This document shows, one piece after another, positions 10,423 to 16,909 of a stretch of DNA of 64,000 nucleotides. Each line of letters starts with the position of its first letter. The stretch's first letter is position 1. Under the pieces are notes generated by a model. The model ran no database searches. It was not told the origin of the DNA and saw only the letters and a program-made list of their open reading frames with translations. Source of the DNA: Gemmataceae bacterium (GTDB taxonomy: Bacteria > Planctomycetota > Planctomycetia > Gemmatales > Gemmataceae); contig LR594585.1 of assembly GCA_901538445.1 (NCBI GenBank), forward strand, positions 1,577,369-1,641,368. Reading direction: 5' to 3'. A program made the translations under genes and the position numbers.

Positions 10423-10633
10423 CGGCTCGCGGCCGCGGCCTTCCGCCCGAAGGACTCGGCCGCACGTTCCGATCGTTCGTCGCAGATACGGCTCAGGATG
10501 TCCCCCACAAGGTTCCTCAGGGCAGTCCCCGAGGAACCGGGTACCGCACGCCCGGCTTGTGCCGGGCGGACGCTTGTTGTCCCAACCGTTTTGTTCGAGG
10601 TGCCTCCGTGGCTTCGGAAGTCCGACTGGCTGG

Positions 10634-11195
10634 TCACGATCGCAAGGTCAGCCCGAACGCGGCCTTGCCGAGGGCGTCCATGCGGTCGAACATTTCGTCC
10701 GTGCGGAACTGCTCGGGGACGATCGCGCCCTCCTCGTTGACCATGCTGTTCTGCAGGAACCCGGTGGCGACGAGTTGGTCTTGCGTCGCGTTCGGCAGCA
10801 GGTCGCCGGCAAGTTGCTCGACGAGGAACTGGTTGTACGGGAGGTCGCGGTTGTACGCGGCGACGACCCAGTCGTGGTCCGCCCACACCTCGCGGGGCAG
10901 GTCCTTTTCGTAGCCGTTGCTGTCCGAGTACCGGGCGACGTCCAGCCAGTGCCGCGCCCACTTCTCGCCGTACTGCGGCTTCTTCAGCAGCCAGCCCACG
11001 AGCGCGGCGACCGCTGCGGGGCGGTCACTTTCGGCGGCGGCGACGGACTCGTTAACTTCCTTCGGCGACGGGGGCAGGCCGATCACGTCGAGGTAGACCC
11101 GCCGACACAGCACTTCCAGCGGTGCGGCCGGCGACGGCTTCAGCCCCTCTTGCTCGAGTCGGGCGGAGACGAACGCATCAATCGGGTGCGTCGCG
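10634..11195 (-). pseudogene. DUF1549 (PSD1-type) fragment
   Basis: Leftward translation gives HPIDAFVSARLEQEGLKPSP, then LCRRVYLDVIGLPPSPKEV, ARHWLDVARYSDSNGYEKD, YNQFLVEQLAGDLLPNATQD, NEEGAIVPEQFRTDEMFDRM and ends ALGKAAFGLTLRS-stop. This is the conserved core of DUF1549; compare the intact copy at 25231-27441. The cytochrome-like PSCyt1 head, the CxxCHxHKxDP segment that should follow AFGLT, and the whole DUF1553 half are absent. Both ends break off inside conserved sequence, so this is a deletion relic of a longer gene. 10423-10633 contains no gene. Confidence 0.7.
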
Positions 11196-11641
11196 GTTGC
11201 GGGCGGCGGCGTCTTCAGCGGCGGCGATTACCCGACGGGCGTCCTCGAGTCTGATCACGCTCAAGTATCTTGGTTACTGTGGTGTTTAGCGCCCGAAGTT
11301 GCCAGCCGACGGAAATACAGCGACGGCACCCAAGGAGCGAAGCAGTTGTCACCCCGCCTTCCTATTGTCTGCTGCGAGCCCGAGGACGCCCGATGCACCG
11401 GCATTCAGCACCGCACCACCAACTTGCCAGCGATTCATAATGTCTATTTCCTGATTCCTGAAACATCGAGCGCCTGTCAACTAGCCCAAGTCCAATTCTA
11501 TATCGTCCGACTTGTGTTCGGTATGCGTAGTGCGGCGGGCCACTGGATACGCGAATCTCACGACGCACTTCACGGACAGTATTTTGGGTAGTTTGGCTTG
11601 ATCTTCCGGTGGTTGCGGCCGGACTACACCAGGCACCATCC

Positions 11642-11869
11642 TCAACAGAGTTCAATCGCGCTAGCTATTATGTTGTCACCAGATGCCGACCGAGACTCTT
11701 CAAGTACGAACTGACCTGCCCCCTCAGAAACAAACTGTGTCTGTCCACCTGAGCTCGCGCAAGACGCATTGTGGGCCGAAAAGTTCTTTTGTCGGACCGG
11801 CACCACGAGCGCCAGGTGAAATGTGGCCAGTACGATTGCAGCCCAGCCGACCAACCTTGTCGCATTCAC
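11642..11869 (-). CDS. Possible small exported protein (uncertain)
   Basis: A GTG at 11869 opens VNATRLVGWAAIVLATFHLALVV, a convincing hydrophobic signal or membrane segment. About 50 mostly polar residues ending in Cys follow. The surrounding 11.25-11.9 kb is visibly less G+C-rich than the rest of the window and has no other recognisable gene, so it may be foreign DNA. There is no family match I know of and no strong ribosome-binding site. Treat it as a possible gene only. The remainder of 11196-11914 shows nothing I can name. Confidence 0.25.
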   Translation of the reverse strand: MNATRLVGWAAIVLATFHLALVVPVRQKNFSAHNASCASSGGQTQFVSEGAGQFVLEESRSASGDNIIASAIELC

Positions 11870-11914
11870 GGGCCTCTCGCTCAATTGCCACCCCAAGCCA
11901 TCGGTCAACTCCGG

Positions 11915-13075
11915 TCAGTCGGCACCTGCCTGGATGCGGCCAACGACCATACCGAGGTCCTGGTCATGCGTGTCGAGGATGACCAGGAACGCCGTTGGTG
12001 CCCGGTGAGGCGCGAGATCGAACCGCTTGCGAAAGTCCTTGAGTGGCGCCCGAACGGTCTGCCACCCGCCGGCCGGCACCCCGGCCGCGATGTCGTCGTG
12101 GATGTACACCTGCGGGGGCGGCCCGACCCCCGCAGGGTCGTCGCGGACCACGAGTATGGCCTGCACCGCCCCCGGCCGCTCCAGGAGCAGGTCGACGGAG
12201 AGGTTCCCGGTCGCGTCGAACGTGAACAGCCCCCGCCCCCAGGTGTTCGGCGACGCGACCTGGTAGTGCTCCCGGCCGTGCTGTTTCACCCAAACCGGTT
12301 CGGCCCGAAGGGCCGCACGGCCGCCGACCGTCGTCGGGGCACCGTACTGCCACCCCCTCGGCACGCCCTCGCGGAAGTCGACGGCCCAGGAGGCGAGTGA
12401 GCCGGGCCGCGGCTTCGGGGCCAGCGGGGCGGTCGGGGACACGGTCGCCGCCTCCCCCGCCCGAACGGCCACGGCCTCGTCGCGGGCGCGGTCGCGTACG
12501 GACACATCCTTACCGCCCCTGACATCCACCGCCGTACCGGCGCCCAGGCAGGAGACACTCAGGTTCGTCTCGGCCACCTCGATGACGGCATCCGCGGTCT
12601 CGACCCGGAGCGGCCGGCCCGGCGGCTGCGGCACCACCTGGAGGGCCAAATCGCCCCGGTGGATGTGGAGGCTCTTGGCCCCCGCGTCGGCCACCGACAC
12701 CGCGGTGTCCCCCGCGAGCACGACCTCGGTGCCGTCCGGGAACCGGACGGTCGCGGTCGCGGCCGCACCGCTCGTGCGGACCGTGTCGCCGGACCGGACC
12801 GCAGCGCCCGACTCGCACCGCCGCTCGTCCGCAGTGGCCTGCCAGCACTCGCCGGTGACGTGGGTGACCTCGGCGACGGGCACCTCCCGCGGGGCGGGGC
12901 CGCGGAGGGCGACGACCGCGAGCGCAGCGGCCGCTGCGACCAGCCACGGGACGATCCACCACGAGCGGCGGGGTGGGGCGGCGGGCGGGGCGAGTCCTTC
13001 AACAGGTGGTCGGCGACGCCGGCCGCCTGGCGTCCGAACTCCAGACACTCTCGCCGCAGGGCCGGGTCGCCCGTC
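11915..13075 (-). pseudogene. FecR-domain membrane protein, frameshifted and 5' truncated
   Basis: From a GTG near 13075 the product reads TGDPALRRECLEFGRQAAGV and ADHLLKDSPR. Around 12960-12995, in a C-rich tract, sense shifts frame to PPAAPPRRSWWIVPWLVAAAAAL, a transmembrane helix. A FecR domain follows (RSGDTVRTSGAAATATVRFP, DGTEVVLAGDTAVSV, LHIHRGDLALQV, VRAGEAATVSPTAP), then a C-terminal beta-sandwich ending at 11915. FecR-domain proteins relay signals across the membrane to ECF sigma factors. The upstream part, and any sigma gene that preceded it, is replaced by an IS110 remnant beginning at 13094. The frameshift needs one indel; a sequencing error in the homopolymer-rich tract is possible. 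Confidence 0.6.
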
Positions 13076-13093
13076 ACGTTTTGGGGGCCTGCG

Positions 13094-13504
13094 ATGACAA
13101 CGGACACCATTCTGGCCATCGACCTGGGGCGGCACAAGAGCGTCGCGTGCGCTTACCGGCGCTCGTCTCGCGAGCACGCGTTCCGCACGTTCGACACCCC
13201 CCCCGCCGAACTCACGGCGCTCCTGGCCCGACATCCCGGCTCGCTCGTCGTCATCGAGGCGTGTGCCAACGCGGGCTGGGTTCACGACCACGCGGTCGCC
13301 GCCGGGCACGGCGTCAAGGTCGCCGACTCGGCGGCGGAGTCGTGGAAGTTCCAGCACCTCAAGCGCAAGACCGACCGCGACGACGCCAAGCGGCTCGCCG
13401 AACTCGAAGCGATCGGCCAGCTCCCCACCGTGGCCCTGCCCGACCCCGCGACCCGGTGCCCGGGCCCGCGAAAGCGTAGTCGAGTGACAGTGGGTTGTCA
13501 CTGA
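13094..13504 (+). pseudogene. IS110-family transposase, N-terminal RuvC-like half only
   Basis: ATG 13094 opens TILAIDLGRHKSVACAYRR. The DEDD catalytic set of IS110 transposases is present: D10, E55 (VVIEACANAG), and D94 and D97 in KTDRDDAKRLAEL. The frame loses similarity after PDPATRCPGPR and stops at 13504. The second domain (Transposase_20, with the catalytic serine) is missing. It is a different IS110 lineage from the intact copy at 14096. Its insertion appears to have removed the 5' end of the FecR gene on the opposite strand. Confidence 0.7.
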
Positions 13505-13743
13505 GAACAGTCGGTCGTCCACGAGTGGCCTGTCCACGTCAGCCCGAAGCTGGGTCTGGGAGCGTGACACTGCGGTGTTGCTGATCTCGGCCGAACGAAT
13601 GGGCGGCGTGTCGGATCGGATGGGTGGGGCCGGACGCGAAGCCCGTTGCGGTGCGTCCGTGACCTCGGATAGTCGAGTGCGGTCCTCGCGGTTCTGATCG
13701 ACGTGGTGCGGTGCTGGTCCCGGTCGCAGGCCGGGGTCTGAGG

Positions 13744-13806
13744 GGTCGTTGTGTTCCGTGAACGGCCCCAGCCACGGGCGAGAGCCGTTCACGGAACACA
13801 ACGACC
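13744..13806. repeat. Perfect 23-bp inverted repeat with 17-nt loop
   Basis: Arms 13744-13766 and 13784-13806 are exact reverse complements (left arm begins GGTCGTTGTGTTCCG) around CCCAGCCACGGGCGAGA. It lies between the truncated IS110 remnant and the intact IS110 gene, in a stretch with no coding sense (13505-13860). There is no T-run after either arm, so a simple intrinsic terminator is not obvious. It could be the end of a lost element or an IS target palindrome. Confidence 0.7.
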
Positions 13807-13859
13807 AAAGAACACCAACCAACTGACTTGACCTGCACACGGCTTCATAGTCGACCCCG

Positions 13860-14095
13860 CTCACCTGCGGCCGCGGCGTTGAGCGGCCGTCAGGTGCAGC
13901 GCCTCACATGTTAACTTACCGGTGTCGTTGAGGCGACAGCCCGGCGGTCGGATCAACCGCATGCAGCGTATGAGGCACCCGACCTCGCGAACCAGGTGGC
14001 GGACCGGCCGCCGGTGCTCCTCGACCTCGGACGCTACCACGCGGGCGGCTCCCACGAGCCGACCCCGCACCCGTGAGCCTGAGGGGAGGGACACC
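13860..14095 (+). ncRNA. Candidate IS110 bridge (seek) RNA region
   Basis: IS110-group elements encode a structured guide RNA in the non-coding left end just upstream of the transposase. This 236-bp stretch is the equivalent position. It contains a strong stem: CACCTG-CGGCCGC (13862-13874) pairs with GCGGCCG-T-CAGGTG (13883-13896), with one bulge and an 8-nt loop. Further G+C-rich inverted segments follow. I cannot define donor- or target-binding loops without the element boundaries, so this is inferred from position and from the one clear stem. Confidence 0.3.
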
Positions 14096-15088
14096 GTGGG
14101 CACCGCCGCCGGCACCGTGATCGGGATCGACGTCTCCAAGGCCACCTTCGACGCGTGCCTCCTGTCCCCCGACGGGAAGCCGCGGGGCAGGGCGTTCCCC
14201 AACACCCCGGACGGGTTCGCGGCCCTCCTCGCGTGGGCCGACGGGCACGGGGCCGGGGCCGCGGCCCGGGTCCGGAGGGAGGCCACCGGTGGGCACGAGG
14301 ACGCCCTCGCCCGCCACCTCCATGCCGCGGGCCGGACCGTCCGCGTCATCAACCCGACCCGGGTCACGTACGGCGGGGTGATGCGCGGGCGGCGGAACAC
14401 GACCGATCGGGCCGACGCCCGGCGGATCGCCGCGTACACCCGCGACGAGAACCCGCCCGCGTGGCCCCCGCCCTCGCCCGACGTCCGGGAATTACAGGCC
14501 CTGGTCCGCCGCCGGGACGACCTCCGCGGGCTCGCGGCCCACGAGAAGGCCCGGCTCGAATCCCCACTCCTGACCCCGGCCGCCCGCAGGTCCGTGGCCC
14601 GGGTCATCAAGCTCCTCGGCAGGGAAGCGGCCGCCGTGCGGGCGGCGGCCGCCGCCCTCATCGCGGGCACCCCAGCCCTGGCCGCCGACGCCGGGCTGCT
14701 CGGGTCCATCCCGGGGGTCGGCACCCAGACGGCCCCGACCGTCCTGGCCGAGCTGCCGGCCCTGGACCGGGTGCCGTCGGCCCAGGCCGCCGCCGCGTAC
14801 TGCGGGCTGTCCCCGCGGGAGTTCAGGAGCGGGTCGAGTGTCCGCGGGCGGACCCGGCTGTCCAAGTCCGGGAACGCCCGGCTGCGGAAGGCGCTGTACC
14901 TCCCGACCCTGGCCGCGATCCGGTTCAATCCGGTCCTCAAGGGGTTCTTCGACCGGCTCGTCGGGACCGGGAAGCCGAAGATGCAGGCCGTCGGGGCGTG
15001 CATGCGGAAGCGGGTGATGATCTGCTACGGGGTGCTCAAGAATCGTGCCCCGTTCGACCCGCTCTGGGCCTCACGAATCGCCACTTGA
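14096..15088 (+). CDS. IS110-family transposase
   Basis: The 330-residue protein starts at GTG 14096, 5 nt after a strong GAGGGGAGGG. The N-terminal RuvC-like domain carries the full DEDD set: D12 (VIGIDVSKATFD), E62 (RREATGG), and D104 and D107 (NTTDRADARRIAA). The C-terminal Transposase_20 domain has LLGSIPGVGTQTAPTVLAEL, AAAAYCGLSPREFRSGSSVRG (containing the candidate catalytic serines at 246-249) and SKSGNARLRKALYLPTL. Length and both domains match functional members. IS110 enzymes are RNA-guided recombinases that excise and insert a circular intermediate. The gene looks intact, unlike the remnant at 13094. Confidence 0.9.
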   Translation: MGTAAGTVIGIDVSKATFDACLLSPDGKPRGRAFPNTPDGFAALLAWADGHGAGAAARVRREATGGHEDALARHLHAAGRTVRVINPTRVTYGGVMRGRRNTTDRADARRIAAYTRDENPPAWPPPSPDVRELQALVRRRDDLRGLAAHEKARLESPLLTPAARRSVARVIKLLGREAAAVRAAAAALIAGTPALAADAGLLGSIPGVGTQTAPTVLAELPALDRVPSAQAAAAYCGLSPREFRSGSSVRGRTRLSKSGNARLRKALYLPTLAAIRFNPVLKGFFDRLVGTGKPKMQAVGACMRKRVMICYGVLKNRAPFDPLWASRIAT

Positions 15089-15559
15089 CAACACGCTACC
15101 TGGTTCGGTGTCGGGGCTGCCGGCCGCAGCCAAACGCTTGCGCAGGAACGACCGCACCTGCCCGGCCGGGTAGTCCGGCAGCTCCCCGAACACGACATAC
15201 CCCAGCCGCCGGTAGAACCCCGGTGACTGGAAGCTGAACGTGTCCACCCAGGCCGAGTGGCAGCCGGCGGCGAGCGCCAGCCGCTCTGCGTCCTCGACGA
15301 GCCGGCGGCCCCACCCGCCGCCGCGGTGCCCCTCAGCCACCGCCAGGATGTCGATCCGCAGCCACCCCCACTGGACCTCGCCGATCAGCCCGCCGACCAC
15401 CCGTCCGGCGTCGTCCCGAAGGGCGAGGGCGAGCGGGGCCGGCTCCCAGGCGAAGCCCCGCCCCCGGCTGAACTCATCGAGCGGGGCCAGGATGGCGGCC
15501 CGGTCGGCCGCTGTCAACTCGCGGAGTCGATCGACCACCAGCACCGCTCGCCCCTCCAT
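15071..15559 (-). CDS. GNAT-family N-acetyltransferase
   Basis: ATG 15559 is preceded by GAGGGCGAC and gives a 162-residue protein. The GNAT fold is evident: an N-terminal helix pair, VVGGLIGEVQWGWLRIDILA (beta-4), the acetyl-CoA loop EGHRGGGWGRRLVEDAERLA (Q/RxxGxG/A type) and HSAWVDTFSFQSPGFYRRLG (motif B with the usual FYxxLG). The substrate is unknown. The last residues (after RKRLAAAGSPD) and the TGA fall at the IS110 right end, overlapping the transposase stop by 18 bp, so the original C-terminus was probably cut or altered. Upstream it has an unusual palindromic leader (15585-15730) like the one before the gene at 63701. Confidence 0.85.
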   Translation of the reverse strand: MEGRAVLVVDRLRELTAADRAAILAPLDEFSRGRGFAWEPAPLALALRDDAGRVVGGLIGEVQWGWLRIDILAVAEGHRGGGWGRRLVEDAERLALAAGCHSAWVDTFSFQSPGFYRRLGYVVFGELPDYPAGQVRSFLRKRLAAAGSPDTEPGSVLSSGDS

Positions 15560-15584
15560 GTCGCCCTCTGCCGCCGAACTTGTG

Positions 15585-15730
15585 ATTAGGCAGATCTGCG
15601 TTTGTGGTCTGCCCAACACGGTTGGGCAGACGCCAGAGTAACTCGCAAGGTGCGTTGTGACAAGGGGATTCGCGTTTCGAGAGGGGTGCGATTATCCGTG
15701 TTAGGCAGACCGGGCCGGTCTGCCTAACAC
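15585..15730. repeat. Nested palindromes in the leader of the GNAT gene
   Basis: Five copies of the core GTTRGGCAGA, in alternating orientation, lie directly upstream of the GNAT start. They are ATTAGGCAGA (15585), a perfect 11-bp hairpin 15607-15617/15621-15631 (loop ACG), and a perfect 14-bp hairpin 15698-15711/15717-15730 (loop GGGCC). Between these palindromes and the ATG is GTTCGGCGGCAGAGGGC (read leftward), shared with the 63.7-kb locus. The heptamers GTTAGGC/GCCTAAC and GTTGGGC/GCCCAAC fit the integron attC core consensus GTTRRRY/RYYYAAC, but the layout is not that of an attC site. Confidence 0.7.
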
Positions 15731-15837
15731 AGGGGACGGCTCGGGGCCGGACGAGTCCCGCCATCTCGGCTTCACAAAAGCCGGCGACAGAACGGAGACG
15801 GATGACCGCGACCCGGTCGGATTCGTCTGGCCCGAGC

Positions 15838-15990
15838 GATGGTTCCGGAGAGTTGGCGTTGGTTCTGGAGAGTTGGCGTTGGTTCTGGGGCGAAACGTCT
15901 CATTACGGGGAGTTCCGTCTCATTAGCGAGCCTCTGGAGAGTTCGCGTTGATTCTGGAGACCACACCCCCCGAAACGGCCAGAACCATTT
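15838..15990 (-). repeat. 20-bp-periodic dispersed repeat element, copy 1
   Basis: The unit TTCTGGAGAGTT plus eight variable bases recurs at exactly 20-bp spacing (15843, 15863, 15883) and again, after an interruption, at 15932 and 15952. The element is bounded by ATGGTTCYGG at the left and CCAGAACCATTT at the right, an inverted pair. Its reverse complement aligns along its length with the copy at 33064-33188, including GGTCTCCAGAAYCAACG. It fills the gap between the GNAT leader and the PIG-L gene. Confidence 0.7.
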
Positions 15991-16008
15991 TCGCAGGGCC
16001 ACACGCAA

Positions 16009-16761
16009 TTATGCCTTACCGAGCAGCTCGGCGAGGACGTTGTTCTGCGGGTAGCTGTGCCCGAGGTGCTGGCGGAAGCCCTCGGCGAACGCGACCCCGG
16101 CGGCCTTGCCCTGCGTCGCGCCCCACTCGCGCATCGACTCGACCAGGTTATCGACCCCGTGGTGCTTCCGGAGCCACGCCCGCTGGCTCTCGTGGCAGTC
16201 GAGCATCCGCCCCTTCTCGGCCATCACGCCGCTGATGTCGATGCGGAACGCCGGGACGATCGGCACGCCGAACGCGTCCTTCCCCTCGAGCGGGTCGCAG
16301 TAGAACAGGTGCGGGATGTGCTCGAGCGGCGGGTGGACGTGGCGGCCGTGGAGGAAGTTCTGGATCGGTGCGGCGAACGTCGCGGCCCGCACGATCTTGC
16401 TCGTCTGCTCGTGGTCCATGTGGTAGTCGTCCGGGCTGTGGGTGAACACCACGTCCGGCCGCACGGCGTTGATGAGCCGCACCACCCGCTCGAGCGCCGG
16501 CTCGGAGTAGACCACCCGCAGGTCCCGCTCCTCGACGCAGTGGAACGTTGCGCCGACCGCCGCGGCGGCCGCCGCCCCCTCGCCCCGGCGGATGCGGGCG
16601 ATCTCGTCGGGCGAGTGCTCCGCCGATCCACAGTCGCCGGGGGTCATGCTCGCGACGTGGACCGCCCACCCGTGCTCCTTGTGGAGGCGGATCATGGTGC
16701 CGGCGCAGAGGAACTCGGCGTCGTCGGGGTGGGCGAGGATGGCGATCGCGGTCTGTGGCAC
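16009..16761 (-). CDS. PIG-L/LmbE-family zinc deacetylase
   Basis: GTG 16761 has GGAG about 9 nt upstream. The 250-residue protein has the PIG-L signature at its start (AILAHPDDAEFLCAGT: the zinc-binding HPDD) and the second metal-site motif THSPDDYHMDHEQT near residue 125. A further conserved YCDPLEG-type segment lies in the C-terminal third. PIG-L enzymes remove N-acetyl groups from GlcNAc-containing substrates; BshB in bacillithiol synthesis is one branch. The substrate here cannot be told from sequence. There is no signal peptide, so it is cytosolic. It stands alone between repeat DNA and the ABC operon's 3' end. Confidence 0.88.
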   Translation of the reverse strand: MPQTAIAILAHPDDAEFLCAGTMIRLHKEHGWAVHVASMTPGDCGSAEHSPDEIARIRRGEGAAAAAAVGATFHCVEERDLRVVYSEPALERVVRLINAVRPDVVFTHSPDDYHMDHEQTSKIVRAATFAAPIQNFLHGRHVHPPLEHIPHLFYCDPLEGKDAFGVPIVPAFRIDISGVMAEKGRMLDCHESQRAWLRKHHGVDNLVESMREWGATQGKAAGVAFAEGFRQHLGHSYPQNNVLAELLGKA

Positions 16762-16800
16762 GGGCGGGGCTCCAAACGGAGAGGCGGGCGGGGGACCGGC

Positions 16801-16909
16801 CCCCGCCCGCCAGGATACTTATTCCGCCGCGGTCGTCACTACACAAGCCACGGGGAAGGCGCGTCGCCCGCCCCGCCCGCCAGGATATTCATTCCGCCGC
16901 GGTCGTCAC
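16801..16909. repeat. 39-bp direct repeat with 70-bp period
   Basis: 16801-16839 and 16871-16909 match with two substitutions (both begin CCCCGCCCGCCAGGATA and end CGCCGCGGTCGTCAC). The second copy supplies the stop codon of the leftward gene ending at 16906. This suggests a small tandem duplication of that gene's 3' end into the spacer. Confidence 0.75.

Larger units (their letters stand above)
13840..15095 (+). mobile_element. IS110-family insertion sequence (approximate ends)
   Basis: The element contains the 14096-15088 transposase and the structured left region. IS110 elements lack terminal inverted repeats and target duplications, so the ends cannot be read directly. The right end is constrained by the GNAT gene, whose last codons (15071 onward) overlap it, and lies near 15090-15100. 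The left end lies somewhere between 13807 and 13920. An empty-site sequence from a relative would fix both. Confidence 0.45.

Noticed and set aside
11346..11591. Small rightward gene in the low-G+C stretch
   Set aside because: No ribosome-binding site, no domain or signal, amino-acid composition random; only the leftward 11642-11869 frame shows a plausible signal segment.
15585..15730. Integron attC site
   Set aside because: GTTRRRY and RYYYAAC heptamers are present, but their spacing gives either a 3-nt loop or arms without the internal L-box pairing; no integron integrase is present in the window and the sister locus at 63.7 kb lacks the heptamers.
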